64,000 nt of DNA from Acidobacterium sp. (GTDB lineage: Bacteria > Acidobacteriota > Terriglobia > Terriglobales > Acidobacteriaceae). How positions within the stretch are numbered: position 1 is the stretch's first letter; each line of letters begins with the position of its first letter. The notes beneath the pieces are model-generated. The model was not told where the DNA came from and did not search any database. It was given only the letters and a program-made list of their open reading frames with translations. The stretch covers positions 118,687 through 182,686 of the forward strand of contig PMUI01000070.1 of assembly GCA_003166955.1 (NCBI GenBank). Reading direction: 5' to 3'. The position numbers and the translations under genes were made by a program. Below, one piece after another: positions 39,945 through 49,799 of the stretch.

Positions 39945-41363
39945 TTGGCAGAGACGATTTACGACGTTGCAATTGTCGGCGGCGGTCCCGCCGGATATAC
40001 AGCCGCCATTCGCGCCGGCCAGTACGGCCTGAAGGTCGCGCTGATCGAGAAGGCGGAAAAGCTGGGCGGCACATGCCTCCACGTGGGCTGCATTCCGACC
40101 AAGTCGCTGCTGTTCAATGCCGAGGTCTACGACCATCTGAAGCACGCGAAGGAATATGGCATCGAAGGCCTGGGTGAGGGGCAGGTGAACTGGCAGACGG
40201 TGCTCGACCGCAAAAACCAGATCGTCACGAAACACGTCAAAGGCCTCGACTTCCTGATGCGGAAGAACAAGGTCACCGTGATCTCCGGATTTGGCAAGCT
40301 CACAGGCCCCGCGAAGAACGGCGTTCTGACGATTTCCGTTGAAGGCGGCAAGGGCGCAACGAGCGTGCAAGCGAAGAATGTGATCCTCGCGACTGGCTCC
40401 GACGCGAAGCTGCTGCCGGGGCTCACGGCTGACGACACCATCCTCACCAACATCGAGATTCTTTCGCTCAAACAGATTCCGAAGTCGCTGGCCATTATCG
40501 GTGCTGGTGCGGTGGGCGTGGAGTTCGGATCGATCTTCCGCAGCTTCGGTTCGGAGATCAGCATCATCGAATTTCTGCCGCGTGTTGTGCCCAACGAAGA
40601 CGAGGACGTGAGCAAGGAGCTGGCGCGAGTCTTCAAAAAACGTGGCATCGAAATCAATGTCGGCGCGAAGGTAGAAAAGGTCGAGAAGACGAAGACCGGC
40701 GTCAGCGTCACGTTCACCGCATCGGACGGTAAACAGGTCGTGAAAGAAGCAGAAAAAGTTTTGGTCGCCGTGGGACGCGCGCCGCGCACGGAGAACATAG
40801 GCATCGAGACCACGAAGATCAAGCCCGAGCGCGGGTTCATCAAAGTCGATGAGTGGATGCAGACCGGTGAGCCTGGCATCTACGCCATCGGCGACATCGT
40901 CGCTGGCCTGCCGCAACTCGCCCACACCGGCTCGATGGCGGGCATGGTGGTCGCGGCAAAAGTCGCCGGAAAATACGCGCGGCCAATACGGCGCGACCGC
41001 GTTCCAGCGTGCACGTACACCGAGCCGCAGATCGGCAGCGTGGGTTTGACGGAGACGCAGGCCAAAGAGAAGGGATACGAAGTGAAGGTCGGCAAATCCC
41101 CCTTCTCGGCGAACTCCAAAGCGTCGATCGTGAACTCGCACGAAGGCTTTGTCAAAGTTATCGCCGACTCAAAGTACGAGGAAATCCTCGGCGTTCACAT
41201 CATCGGTCCGCAGGCGACGGAGCTGATTGCCGAAGCGGTGACAGCGATGGAACTCGAAGCGACGGTCGACGAAATGATGTTCACGATTCACGCTCATCCG
41301 ACGCTGGCGGAAGCCATGCTGGACGGTTTCGGCAGCGTCGAGGGTATGGCGATTAATGTCTAG
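39945..41363 (+). CDS. lpdA: dihydrolipoyl dehydrogenase (E3)
   Basis: Flavoprotein E3 component that reoxidises dihydrolipoyl groups of 2-oxoacid dehydrogenase complexes. The FAD motif is GGGPAGYTAA, the redox-active disulfide C44/C49 lies in GGTCLHVGCIPTK, the NAD motif is IGAGAVGVEFGS, and the C-terminal HAHPTLAEAM carries the catalytic His-Glu pair. Length is 472 aa. The start is a TTG at 39945, supported by GGAG six bases upstream; no ATG lies nearby. It heads a lipoate-related operon with hicB-like, lipB and E2 genes. Confidence 0.95.
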   Translation: MAETIYDVAIVGGGPAGYTAAIRAGQYGLKVALIEKAEKLGGTCLHVGCIPTKSLLFNAEVYDHLKHAKEYGIEGLGEGQVNWQTVLDRKNQIVTKHVKGLDFLMRKNKVTVISGFGKLTGPAKNGVLTISVEGGKGATSVQAKNVILATGSDAKLLPGLTADDTILTNIEILSLKQIPKSLAIIGAGAVGVEFGSIFRSFGSEISIIEFLPRVVPNEDEDVSKELARVFKKRGIEINVGAKVEKVEKTKTGVSVTFTASDGKQVVKEAEKVLVAVGRAPRTENIGIETTKIKPERGFIKVDEWMQTGEPGIYAIGDIVAGLPQLAHTGSMAGMVVAAKVAGKYARPIRRDRVPACTYTEPQIGSVGLTETQAKEKGYEVKVGKSPFSANSKASIVNSHEGFVKVIADSKYEEILGVHIIGPQATELIAEAVTAMELEATVDEMMFTIHAHPTLAEAMLDGFGSVEGMAINV

Positions 41364-41381
41364 GGGTCTTCGCTGGGACAA

Positions 41382-41558
41382 ATGATGAGATATCGCGTGG
41401 TGTTGCGGCGATCTGAAGAAGGATTTTTTGTGCGTTGCCCGGCGCTTCCCGGATGCTGGTCGCAGGGCTCGACGCGCGAAGAGGCGGTTCGGAATATTGG
41501 GGAAGCGATTCGCGAATATCTGATCGCCCAGAACATTCTGCGAAATCGAAATCAATGA
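41382..41558 (+). CDS. small HicB-like protein (orphan antitoxin-type fold)
   Basis: A 58-aa ORF with the HicB/DUF1902-like alpha-beta pattern: MMRYRVVLRRSEEGFFVRCP, then ALPGCWSQGSTREEAVRNI and GEAIREYLIAQ. The PALPGCxSQGxTxEEA signature is typical of HicB antitoxin N-terminal domains. The C-terminal DNA-binding domain and a HicA toxin partner are absent. It lies 18 bp after lpd and its TGA overlaps the lipB ATG (ATGA, 41555-41558), so it is built into the operon. A toxin-antitoxin role is therefore doubtful. Confidence 0.8.
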   Translation: MMRYRVVLRRSEEGFFVRCPALPGCWSQGSTREEAVRNIGEAIREYLIAQNILRNRNQ

Positions 41559-42295
41559 TCCTCAACCTTCTCCAACTCGGCCGTGTTCCGTACGGGGAGA
41601 GTCTCGATCTGCAGCGGGCGCTCATCGACGCCCGCTACGAAGGCCGCATCGAAAACACACTGGTCCTGCTGGAGCATCCGCCAGTGTTGACTCTGGGCCG
41701 CAACGCCATCCGCGCGAATATTCTCGCCAGCGACGAGTTCCTCGCCTACCGCGGCGTCGAAGTGCACGAGATCAACCGGGGCGGCGACGTCACGTATCAC
41801 GGTCCAGGTCAGCTCGTCGGCTACCCAATCTTCGATCTGCGCAGCTTTATGCCGCGGCTCGGCGCTGTCGAATACGTGCGCCAGATGGAAGAGGCCCTCA
41901 TCCGCGCATGCTGCGACTTTGGCGTGAAGGCAACGCGCGTCGCGGGCCGAACCGGCGTGTGGACCATAGCCGGCGGTTCCATCCAGGAGAAAAAGATCGC
42001 CGCTATCGGCGTTCACATTGCCCGCGGCATCACCTCGCATGGGTTTGCGTTCAATGTGAACCCGGACCTCCGCGATTTTCAGCTGATCGTGCCCTGCGGC
42101 ATCGCCGATCGCGCGGTCACGAGCCTCGAACGCGAAGCCGACCCGCCTCCGTCGATGGAAGTGCTGCGCAACGCTGTAGCGCGGCAGTTCGGCCATGTGT
42201 TTCAATCGCAGGTCCTGTGGGTCGAGTCGCTGTCGGATTTGTTGCCCGAGTTCACGCATGCCGGAAAGGCCGTCACCGCAAGCGCAGATTTATAA
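41555..42295 (+). CDS. lipB: octanoyl-[acyl carrier protein]:protein N-octanoyltransferase
   Basis: First enzyme of lipoate synthesis; moves octanoyl from ACP to lipoyl domains. The 246-aa protein has the LipB signature RGGDVTYHGPGQLVGYP, the catalytic Lys in EKKIAAIGVHI (K146/K147) and the catalytic Cys C181 in VPCGIAD. The start ATG at 41555 overlaps the hicB-like stop. Its position before an E2 gene with two lipoyl domains links lipoate attachment to its substrate protein. Confidence 0.95.
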   Translation: MILNLLQLGRVPYGESLDLQRALIDARYEGRIENTLVLLEHPPVLTLGRNAIRANILASDEFLAYRGVEVHEINRGGDVTYHGPGQLVGYPIFDLRSFMPRLGAVEYVRQMEEALIRACCDFGVKATRVAGRTGVWTIAGGSIQEKKIAAIGVHIARGITSHGFAFNVNPDLRDFQLIVPCGIADRAVTSLEREADPPPSMEVLRNAVARQFGHVFQSQVLWVESLSDLLPEFTHAGKAVTASADL

Positions 42296-42368
42296 TCGAT
42301 CCTTGCGCTGGAGGCTTTTTTGATTCGACTTGCACCATCGAGATGTGCCGCGGGGGAGAGAAATATCC

Positions 42369-43964
42369 ATGCCGACTGAAGTTCTGATGCCTCAGATGGG
42401 CGAGTCGATTTTCGAGGGCACCATCACGAAGTGGCTCAAGAAGCCCGGCGACACTGTCCAGCGCGACGAGCCGCTTTTTGAAATCTCCACCGACAAGGTC
42501 GACGCTGAGATTCCCTCGCCCGCGGCCGGTGTCCTCACGGAAATCCGCGCACAGGAAGGTTCAACGGTCCAGATCAATTCGGTGGTCGGCGTCATCGGTG
42601 ACGGGGCCTCTACTGCAGCCAGCGAACCGGCGGCAAAACCTGCGCCCGCGAAATCCGAACCGGCGCCGGGCGGTGCCGCGACACCCGCACCAGCAAAGGA
42701 AGAGAAGCCTGCTGCCGCGGGTCCGCGCCAGGACGTCGTCATGCCGCAGATGGGCGAGTCGATCTTCGAAGGCACCATCACTAAATGGCTGAAAAACCTC
42801 GGCGACACCGTCCAGCGCGATGAGCCGCTGTTCGAAATCTCTACCGACAAGGTCGATGCCGAGATTCCATCGCCTGCCGCCGGTGTGCTAACGGAGATCA
42901 AGGTTACCGCGGGACAAACGGCGCAGATCAACGCGGTCGTGGCTGTCATCGGAGGCGCGGGCGAAGCGGCTCCGGCCGCGGCAGCTCCCGTCGCGCCGAC
43001 GGCCTCTGTCCCCGCTCCGACGGTCAGTGCTCCTGCGCCGGAACCAGTGGCGGCGGGCGCCGAGCATGTTCGTTCTTCGCCGCTCGTGCGGAAGATTGCA
43101 CGCGAGCACAACGTCAATCTGAGTGCGGTGCGCGGAACCGGCGCCGGCGGACGCGTCACGAAGGAAGACATCCTTGCTTACATCGAGAAGGGTGGCGCTC
43201 CGGCCGCGACAACTGCCCCCGCAGCGACCAAACCTGCCGCTCCAGGCGTCGCCCCAATTCCTGGCGATCTCGTGCCGCTGACTCGCATGCGCTCGATCAT
43301 CGCCCAGCGCATGGTGGAGTCGAAGCGCACGAGCCCGCATGTGCACACGATCTTCAAAATCGACTTCACGCGCATCGTGAAAATTCGCGAGAAGGAGAAG
43401 AGCAAGTACGAGCAGCGGAACGGCGTCAAACTCACCTACATGCCGTTCATCACGCGCGCCGTCATCGCCACGCTGCGCAAAATGCCCATCGTCAACGCCT
43501 CCATGGAAGGCGATGCGATTCGCTACCACCAGCACATCAACATCGGCATCGCGGTCGCGCTGGAGTGGGGTTTGATCGTGCCCGTGATCAAAGAAGCTGA
43601 GGAGAAAAACTTCCTTGGCATTGCCCGGGCTATTGTCGACCTCGCGGAACGCGCTCGCGGCAAGAAACTAAAGCCCGACGAGGTTGCATCCGGCACCTTC
43701 ACCATCACGAACCCAGGGATCTTTGGCGAGCAGTTCGGCATGCCGATTATCAATCAGCCGGAGAGCGCAATCCTGGGCGTCGGCGGTCTGTTCAAGGAGC
43801 CTGCGGTGGTGACGAGCGAAGACGGCACCGACTCCATCGCGATTCGCCGCTTCCTCCACCTCACGCTCGGCTTCGATCACCGCATCATCGATGGTGCCGA
43901 TGCGGGCAGGTTCATGGCCGAGGTAAAAAAATACCTCGAAGGCTGGAACGAAGACATCGGCTGA
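42369..43964 (+). CDS. 2-oxoacid dehydrogenase E2, dihydrolipoamide acyltransferase (SucB-like, two lipoyl domains)
   Basis: The 531-aa protein has two N-terminal lipoyl domains with the lipoylated lysine in STDKVDAEIPSP. They are nearly identical over ~50 residues, at residues ~5-80 and ~125-200. Ala/Pro-rich linkers, a peripheral subunit-binding domain (SSPLVRKIAREHNVNLSAVR) and the catalytic acyltransferase domain ending in DHRIIDGADAG (HxxxDG motif) follow. The MGESIFEGTITKWLK wording is typical of succinyltransferase-type E2 proteins, but pyruvate or branched-chain specificity cannot be excluded without an E1 neighbour. ATG 42369 follows a GGGGGAGAG ribosome binding site. Confidence 0.93.
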   Translation: MPTEVLMPQMGESIFEGTITKWLKKPGDTVQRDEPLFEISTDKVDAEIPSPAAGVLTEIRAQEGSTVQINSVVGVIGDGASTAASEPAAKPAPAKSEPAPGGAATPAPAKEEKPAAAGPRQDVVMPQMGESIFEGTITKWLKNLGDTVQRDEPLFEISTDKVDAEIPSPAAGVLTEIKVTAGQTAQINAVVAVIGGAGEAAPAAAAPVAPTASVPAPTVSAPAPEPVAAGAEHVRSSPLVRKIAREHNVNLSAVRGTGAGGRVTKEDILAYIEKGGAPAATTAPAATKPAAPGVAPIPGDLVPLTRMRSIIAQRMVESKRTSPHVHTIFKIDFTRIVKIREKEKSKYEQRNGVKLTYMPFITRAVIATLRKMPIVNASMEGDAIRYHQHINIGIAVALEWGLIVPVIKEAEEKNFLGIARAIVDLAERARGKKLKPDEVASGTFTITNPGIFGEQFGMPIINQPESAILGVGGLFKEPAVVTSEDGTDSIAIRRFLHLTLGFDHRIIDGADAGRFMAEVKKYLEGWNEDIG

Positions 43965-43997
43965 GCCACGCACCCGGCGTTGTCGCTTCGAGCCTCC

Positions 43998-45131
43998 CTA
44001 CAGCAGGGATTGCGCCTCCAGTACGCGCGCAATCGCTTCCTCCGGCGTGGATCCGACGGCGGAAAGATGCCCCATCTTGCGGCCCTTGCGCGGCTGATGC
44101 TTTTCATAAAGATGAACCCGGATACCCGGAATCGCGAGGGCGCGATCGAAGTGCGGCGGATGATCGAGCCACAAGTCGCCAAGCAGATTTGCAATGGCCG
44201 CCGGCTGCACGACGGAAACGTCGCCCAGGGGCAAATCGCAAATTGCGCGTACGTCCTGCTCAAACTGGCTCGTGACGCAGGCGCGCTCGCTGGCGTGATA
44301 GCTGTTGTGCGGGCGCGGCGCGAGCTCGTTCACCAGCAGCTCGCCGTCCGTTGTCAGAAACATCTCCACGGCGAGCAGGCCTTCCAGCGTAAACGAGTCG
44401 GCAATGTCGCAAGCCAGCTTCTGCGCGCGAGCTTCCATCTGTGAAGAAATGAGGGAAGGGATCACGCTCCACGCCAGAATCTGGTGCTCATGGTGATTCG
44501 TAGCAGTAGGAAAGCTCTTCGTTTCGCCCCGCGGCGAACGCGCCACCATCACCGAGATTTCGCGATCGAGATCGAGAGCCTGCTCGACCACGCACGGCTG
44601 CCGCCCGAGAAGAAGCCACGCATCCGCTGGCGTCGTCTCGTCGCCGAAGCCGATCTTCACCTGGCTTCGGCCGTCGTATCCCCCCTGTGCGCTCTTGACG
44701 AAGCACCGTCCGCCCAGCTTCGCGGCCGCCTCCTCAAGATCCTGCTCCGATCGCGCCGCATGCCAGGGCCCGAGCGGAAACCCGCGCTCGCGCAGCCATT
44801 CTTTCTGGCGAATGCGGTTCTGGATGACGTGCAACACTTCGGCCGAGGGCCGCACCGGCGCGTATTTCGCGGCCGCTTCAAGGCAAGCGATGGACACCTG
44901 TTCAATCTCAAGGGTCACCACATCGCAGCCACGCGCCAAATTGGCAGCGGCCTTTTCATCGTCCCACGACCCTTCGAAACAGGCGTCGACTACAAAGCGC
45001 GCCGGGCACGACGCATCAGGATCCATGACCTGAATGCGATAACCCAGCGAGCGCGCCGCCATCGCTACCATACGGCCGAGCTGCCCGCCGCCCAGGATGC
45101 CAATGGTCGCCCCGGGAAGAATCGCGGTCAT
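43998..45131 (-). CDS. purK: 5-(carboxyamino)imidazole ribonucleotide synthase
   Basis: ATP-grasp enzyme of purine synthesis that carboxylates AIR. N-terminal [14 protein letters not shown]-grasp core [15 protein letters not shown], and the [25 protein letters not shown] segment near the metal site (shown here as [13 protein letters not shown]) are all present. Length is 377 aa. The ATG overlaps the purE stop by 4 bp (45128-45131). It converges with the E2 gene with ~33 bases between. Confidence 0.95.
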   Translation of the reverse strand: MTAILPGATIGILGGGQLGRMVAMAARSLGYRIQVMDPDASCPARFVVDACFEGSWDDEKAAANLARGCDVVTLEIEQVSIACLEAAAKYAPVRPSAEVLHVIQNRIRQKEWLRERGFPLGPWHAARSEQDLEEAAAKLGGRCFVKSAQGGYDGRSQVKIGFGDETTPADAWLLLGRQPCVVEQALDLDREISVMVARSPRGETKSFPTATNHHEHQILAWSVIPSLISSQMEARAQKLACDIADSFTLEGLLAVEMFLTTDGELLVNELAPRPHNSYHASERACVTSQFEQDVRAICDLPLGDVSVVQPAAIANLLGDLWLDHPPHFDRALAIPGIRVHLYEKHQPRKGRKMGHLSAVGSTPEEAIARVLEAQSLL

Positions 45132-45619
45132 TCCGGCAAACCCTGCACGAGAACTTCTTTAGTGCGCGCCTCGCGCCAGATGCGCAGCCGTTCGCGCAGC
45201 TCAGGATCGGTGGTGGCCAGAATCTCCACCGCGAGCAGCGCCGCATTGGCTGCCCCGGGGCGCCCGATGGCCAACGTCCCCACCGGCACCCCCTTCGGCA
45301 TCTGCACGATGGAGAGCAGCGAATCTATTCCCTGCAGCATGGTGGCCGGGATCGGCACGCCGAGCACTGGCACCAGAGTCTTTGATGCCAGCATTCCCGG
45401 CAGATGCGCCGCGCCGCCCGCTCCGGCAATGATGACGCGCAGACCGCGAGACTCGGCTTGCGACGCGTACTCGAACAACAGATCCGGCGTTCGATGTGCG
45501 GAGACGACGCGCGCCTCATAAGGGACCGCGAATTCGCGCAGGATTTCGACAGCGGGTGCGAGCGTTTCATAGTCGCTCTTCGACCCCATCACGACGCCGA
45601 CCATAGGCTTCTCTTTCAT
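45128..45619 (-). CDS. purE: N5-carboxyaminoimidazole ribonucleotide mutase
   Basis: Class I PurE of 163 aa, acting directly after PurK. It shows the conserved GSKSDYE near the N-terminus, [10 protein letters not shown] with the catalytic His, and [12 protein letters not shown]. The purE-purK order with 4-bp overlap is the classical pair. The phage-type gene cluster ends 44 bp upstream of the purE start codon in the same orientation. Confidence 0.95.
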   Translation of the reverse strand: MKEKPMVGVVMGSKSDYETLAPAVEILREFAVPYEARVVSAHRTPDLLFEYASQAESRGLRVIIAGAGGAAHLPGMLASKTLVPVLGVPIPATMLQGIDSLLSIVQMPKGVPVGTLAIGRPGAANAALLAVEILATTDPELRERLRIWREARTKEVLVQGLPE

Positions 45620-45663
45620 CGTGGTCGATTCTAGAGCATCTCCGCGCGCATATCCTCACCCCG

Positions 45664-45882
45664 TCATTTCCGTCGCAGAAAATCCAGGAGAAACTGAATC
45701 AGCGTAACCAGGCCTCCGAGAGCGATAGCGAAACCCCTCGCGCTCTGAAAGCGCTCCTCATGCTGCGTGACGCGCTGCTCGATCGAACCAAGGCGTCCCG
45801 AGTTACCGTCGCCGACAAGAGCTACCATCTGGTTCTTGAGGACCGAAAGATCCGCGAGCACCTGTGCTTCAAAGTCTGTCAT
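45664..45882 (-). CDS. small membrane-anchored phage-region protein (XhlA/holin-accessory-like)
   Basis: A 72-aa protein with an N-terminal amphipathic/coiled-coil part (QVLADLSVLKNQMVALVGDG, SIEQRVTQHEERF) and one C-terminal hydrophobic helix (GFAIALGGLVTLIQFLLDFL) ending in RRK. This layout resembles small phage membrane proteins encoded near lysis genes, but no lysin is adjacent. ATG 45882 is preceded by an AGGAACAGGAAC stretch. It is the last gene of the structural operon. Confidence 0.6.
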   Translation of the reverse strand: MTDFEAQVLADLSVLKNQMVALVGDGNSGRLGSIEQRVTQHEERFQSARGFAIALGGLVTLIQFLLDFLRRK

Positions 45883-45974
45883 TGTTCCTGTTCCTGTAGT
45901 CCGTTGGAGTCGCGCTCCGAGCGCGCAACCGTCGCCGCACCTGCTGCGCGGCGCTCGGCATTTGAGTTGAGACA

Positions 45975-48308
45975 TCACGAGGTCGTCAGCGGCAGGTTGA
46001 CAAACACCGCGCTCGAAAATCGCGAATAGTTGGGCGGCGTCGATCCGTCGTACATGCGGATGTAATACTGCTCCATCGCTGCCTGGCGCGGAATCGTGAA
46101 GTTCGGCACCGGCGAGCGCAGGACCAGATCCGGCCCTGGTCCCGGCGTGAACGACCAGTCGCGTCGCCGCACCTCGAATCCGCCACCCGTTGCGGGCGTG
46201 ATTCCCGCCGCGATTTGAATCGCGCTGCCGGTCACCGACGTGACTGCCAGTGAATTCAGGCTCGACAGGGGAGTTGCAGTCTCCGGGTGCTGTGGCAGCC
46301 ACGCGTCCGCAGGCACCGCAGACGACGTTTTGATGGCCAGGTCATCGGCCCAGTCGTTAGCGAACGAAATGCTGTATTTCGCCAGGCTGGGTATGGTCTT
46401 GGCCAGGTCAATCTGCACTTCGCGCACCACTAGGTTTCCCGTGAGACCGGCCGAAGCGGCCGCGACGGCCAACACGTCGCCGGGCCAAACATCGCCCTGC
46501 TGGTCGGCATTCCACTCTGTGTATTTGCCCTTCCACGCGGCAGCGCGGCTGGTGGACATAGCCAGAATCGCAGCCGCTGCGTTTTCGCAGTCCGCCGAAC
46601 TGCGCGGCACCGGGCTGGTGACGGAACCGATCCAGCAAGCGGTTCCCGGAATTGTGCCACCGTTGCTTTCGGTGGCGATGCTGCCGGCGCTCGCCAGGCG
46701 AGCTACAGAACGCCGTCTCGTTCGATAGGACACCGCGATCAGTTCACCCGCCTGCGGCGTGCTGGCCGGATAGAAGAGCAGCTTTCCCGTGCGCTCGATC
46801 GTGCAGTCCGCGCCCTGTGCGGTTGTTCCCAGCCGTCGTACAACGGCTGTGCCGTTGGGCGGCGTGCTCGTCACCCACACTGGCCCCTGCTGTTCCACGC
46901 TGACATAGCCGATGCTGCATTGCAGATAACCGGCGTTGAGCGGCGCGAACAGGCACCAGGGGGCCGGAGATGAAGTGAAGCTTCCCGAGTAGAGTACGAT
47001 CGGAGTTCCGGCTACGCCATTCGTGGTGTCCTGCACTTCGAACACCATCTTCGCAACAGCTGGCAGCAAATTCGCGCCGAAACGCTCCAGCCCGTTTTCC
47101 GTGCCCAGAACGTAGTAAGCCTGCAGAAGCCGCTGCACGTCATCGGCATAAAAACGTAACCGCAGCGTATACAAATGTCCGGCGACCGGTGTGAAGCTGC
47201 TCCCGGCAACCGTTCCGTTGATCAGCGGAGCGATGGTGGTTGCGCCGTTTACCTGGCTGATCTGGAAGCCCGCAATACATGCTGCCAGCGTGACCATGCC
47301 GGCCCCGTAGAAGCCGTTGATGATGCCCGATGTGTTCTGGCCGAACTGTACGCCGCCCGCTTCGATGACCAGGCCGCCGCCCAGCTCCAGGTTGGAGATC
47401 GCAGAGAGCACGGTGGTGCCGATGTTGCTGCCACCACCCCCGCAGGTCAGGCCGGCCGACGTGAGTGCGAGTGCGGCGCCCGGATCGTCGACGTTCCAGA
47501 TCTGCGTATTGATCGTCGGCCCCTGAAAGTTATCGAGCAGCGGCTTTGCCTTTGACGGCGGAGGCGTCCACGGTTCCTCGGTCAGGTCGAAGAGCACCAT
47601 GGTGCCGTCTCCCTGGAAGTACTCCGTGACATGCGCGGACGGTTCCACCTCTCCGCAAACGGTAACGTCATTGGCCAGCGTCTTCACCATCGAAAGCTCA
47701 AGCCCGCTCAGCGACAGAGTTCCCTGTGACTCGTTCAGCGAATGCGTGACATTGCCCACCGGCGTCATGGTGAGCGTGCCATTCATCAGCAGGTAGGCAC
47801 TGCGAACCATAGCCGCCAGCGCGCCTGCGTTTTGCGACCAGCTTCGATTGCTGTCCGGCTGAAACTCCGAGGTGTCCAGCGTCGCCAGCGAGAGCGCGGA
47901 CTTGATGTTCACGCAATCGACGAGCTCCAGCATGGACTGCATCGCCTGTCCGCCCGAACCCCCTCCAATGGAGCCCATTTGCGGAATGCTCAGCCGGTCC
48001 AGGAGGATCTCGTCGCTGATTGCAGTCACGAGCAACTGATACACAGCCCCCGTCGTTGTCTGTCCCGCCAGTTCGAAAGCCGGTTCCATGGCGACATAGC
48101 CGGTAAAGAGGACCATGCCGCTGTCGTCTGTCACTACCATGCGGCCGTTGCGCGCGGGCGCAGCAAGGCTCGAAGATGAAAACAATGTGACGGCGCAGGT
48201 GACTGGTTCGTTTAGCCTGCGCACAATGCGAAACGGCCGTCCGCCCACGATGGAGCTGGTGTAGTCCATGGGGCCGTTGCCGTCATTATTATTGATAGTC
48301 AGTTTCAA
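45975..48308 (-). CDS. large tail/baseplate-hub-like phage protein
   Basis: The 777-aa protein is the largest after the tailspike in this operon. The N-terminal part (GGRPFRIVRRLNEPVTCAV, VLFTGYVAME) resembles tail-hub domains. The middle part (LLDNFQGPTINTQIWNV to LYTLRLRFYADD) looks like a concanavalin-like beta-sandwich. The C-terminal part includes GDVWPGDVLAVAAASAGLTG, similar to receptor-binding or baseplate proteins, and a last fibronectin-like piece. Identification rests on fold-like pattern and position downstream of capsid and tail genes; a specific family could not be named. Confidence 0.55.
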   Translation of the reverse strand: MKLTINNNDGNGPMDYTSSIVGGRPFRIVRRLNEPVTCAVTLFSSSSLAAPARNGRMVVTDDSGMVLFTGYVAMEPAFELAGQTTTGAVYQLLVTAISDEILLDRLSIPQMGSIGGGSGGQAMQSMLELVDCVNIKSALSLATLDTSEFQPDSNRSWSQNAGALAAMVRSAYLLMNGTLTMTPVGNVTHSLNESQGTLSLSGLELSMVKTLANDVTVCGEVEPSAHVTEYFQGDGTMVLFDLTEEPWTPPPSKAKPLLDNFQGPTINTQIWNVDDPGAALALTSAGLTCGGGGSNIGTTVLSAISNLELGGGLVIEAGGVQFGQNTSGIINGFYGAGMVTLAACIAGFQISQVNGATTIAPLINGTVAGSSFTPVAGHLYTLRLRFYADDVQRLLQAYYVLGTENGLERFGANLLPAVAKMVFEVQDTTNGVAGTPIVLYSGSFTSSPAPWCLFAPLNAGYLQCSIGYVSVEQQGPVWVTSTPPNGTAVVRRLGTTAQGADCTIERTGKLLFYPASTPQAGELIAVSYRTRRRSVARLASAGSIATESNGGTIPGTACWIGSVTSPVPRSSADCENAAAAILAMSTSRAAAWKGKYTEWNADQQGDVWPGDVLAVAAASAGLTGNLVVREVQIDLAKTIPSLAKYSISFANDWADDLAIKTSSAVPADAWLPQHPETATPLSSLNSLAVTSVTGSAIQIAAGITPATGGGFEVRRRDWSFTPGPGPDLVLRSPVPNFTIPRQAAMEQYYIRMYDGSTPPNYSRFSSAVFVNLPLTTS

Positions 48309-48321
48309 CTCGGCCTCCTGG

Positions 48322-49302
48322 TCAGATCAGCGTGGCGGGGCTTGGCAAAAAGCTGCGGAAGCAAACGACCTGCTCGCCGTCGTTCGCGTCGGTCACGGGC
48401 ATTGCGCGAAAAGCTGCGCTCAGAGCGATGCGTTCCAGCGGAGGAGCCAGCGCAGTCGCTGTCTCCGCTGGACCGGCCATCGCCTGCAACCGCGGATAGT
48501 GAAACAAAATGTGCTCGCCCTGTTCGCCATCGATGACGAACAGTGCCGACCACTCCTGAAAAAAGCTGCCGCCTTCGCGATCGACAAAACCGGAGATCGG
48601 CTGCACTCGCATCGTCGCCGCAGGAACGCCGGCAATCAGCGGTTGTGCAAGCTGGATACCGGTCGACGAACTCGATGCAACGCGAGCCGCGTTAAAAGAC
48701 ACCCGCCGTGTGTAGTCGGGATCGTTATTGACGGCGCCAGCGCTGCTCACATACGCGGCGTACACACCGCTGCCCAGAAAACCGGTCTGGCCCGCGTAGT
48801 CCACGTCGACGACCACCAGCGAGCCCGCGGCAAATCCAGCCGCATCGGAGGCAGCCATCGACAGAAAGGTCGCGGTCGATCCGGCGGTCAGGCTCACAGC
48901 GGCCACGCCCTTGCTGCCCGACCCGTTTGCGGCACCCCCGGCTGCGGGCACGATCAGATTCATGTGCTGGGATCCGGCAGCGAGGGCCATTGAAAGCTTG
49001 CTCCACGCCTTAAACCGAAGCGAAACCGTTGCGTCGACGGTCTCACGAACCTGCAGTTGTGTAGTGCCGGGACTGCCGGTGACGAGCTCACCGAACTTGC
49101 TCGTGGACCTGCGCGTAAGATTCTCGATCCAGCCAAGGTCGACCCAGGGAGACGGCGGCGCACTCGTCGAGAATCTGCCGTTGACGGAGGGATCGAAAAG
49201 CGTGGGTGCCTGATGAACACGGTCTACAGGCGCAAAGTAAGCGCGCACCGACCGCCCCGTCGGCGGCAACGCGGGCATAGGCGTAGTGGCTGGCGTGCTC
49301 AT
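48322..49302 (-). CDS. putative phage tail structural protein
   Basis: The 326-aa protein is rich in Ala, Ser, Gly and Thr with beta-strand patterns (ETVDATVSLRFKAWSKLSMAL, GSLVVVDVDYAGQTGF, FFQEWSALFVIDGEQGEHI). Size, composition and position suggest a tail-tube or similar virion protein; there is no recognisable catalytic motif. Its ATG overlaps the stop of the upstream gene by 4 bp (49299-49302), and the 777-aa gene starts 13 bases after it. Confidence 0.5.
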   Translation of the reverse strand: MSTPATTPMPALPPTGRSVRAYFAPVDRVHQAPTLFDPSVNGRFSTSAPPSPWVDLGWIENLTRRSTSKFGELVTGSPGTTQLQVRETVDATVSLRFKAWSKLSMALAAGSQHMNLIVPAAGGAANGSGSKGVAAVSLTAGSTATFLSMAASDAAGFAAGSLVVVDVDYAGQTGFLGSGVYAAYVSSAGAVNNDPDYTRRVSFNAARVASSSSTGIQLAQPLIAGVPAATMRVQPISGFVDREGGSFFQEWSALFVIDGEQGEHILFHYPRLQAMAGPAETATALAPPLERIALSAAFRAMPVTDANDGEQVVCFRSFLPSPATLI

Positions 49303-49787
49303 TGTTCCCCCTGTTCCTGAAAGGCGAAGACCGTGACTTCCACCGACCGGGTCAGGCGGTCGCGTTGTGTGACGATGGGACCGAAATCAGGCTCCGACCA
49401 GAAGACCACCGTCTCCATCGTGGCCGCTGGATTCTGCGCGTAGTTCATCTTTTGTGCCGAGTACGGATACAAAAGCTTCAGCACCTCGTAATCCATTTCC
49501 TCAAGAACCCGGCCGCGATCGAGCCCGGCATTCCCCTGGGTACCGGCAGTGCTGTATTGGATTTCGCAGGTCATCTGCGCCAGAATTGCCGGCAGTTGCA
49601 GATCGGCCTGCAGCCCAGTCCAGTTCAGCGCGAACGTATCCGGTATTGGTTGTGGCATCGGCGCCTCGGCCTCGCTCACCAGAATGCCCGGGCGCGAGAC
49701 GGCCCGCAGCGTCATGGTACGCGCAGGGTTCACCGTCGCCAGCCGGCTACGCAGCGCTATATAGAACGTATCTTTTGCATTTTGCAT
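49299..49787 (-). CDS. hypothetical phage protein, tail-completion position
   Basis: The 162-aa protein (MQNAKDTFYIALRSRLATV ... EVTVFAFQEQGEQ) has no family I can name. Its size and place between connector-type genes and the tail-tube candidate match the tail-completion/terminator slot of siphophage-like modules. It overlaps the next gene by 4 bp. Confidence 0.5.
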   Translation of the reverse strand: MQNAKDTFYIALRSRLATVNPARTMTLRAVSRPGILVSEAEAPMPQPIPDTFALNWTGLQADLQLPAILAQMTCEIQYSTAGTQGNAGLDRGRVLEEMDYEVLKLLYPYSAQKMNYAQNPAATMETVVFWSEPDFGPIVTQRDRLTRSVEVTVFAFQEQGEQ

Positions 49788-49799
49788 AGGTCACTCACT

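Noticed and set aside
42387..42900. Duplicated block in the E2 gene as a recent DNA duplication
   Set aside because: The two lipoyl domains are nearly identical in protein but differ at many synonymous sites, the ordinary result of selection on tandem lipoyl domains.
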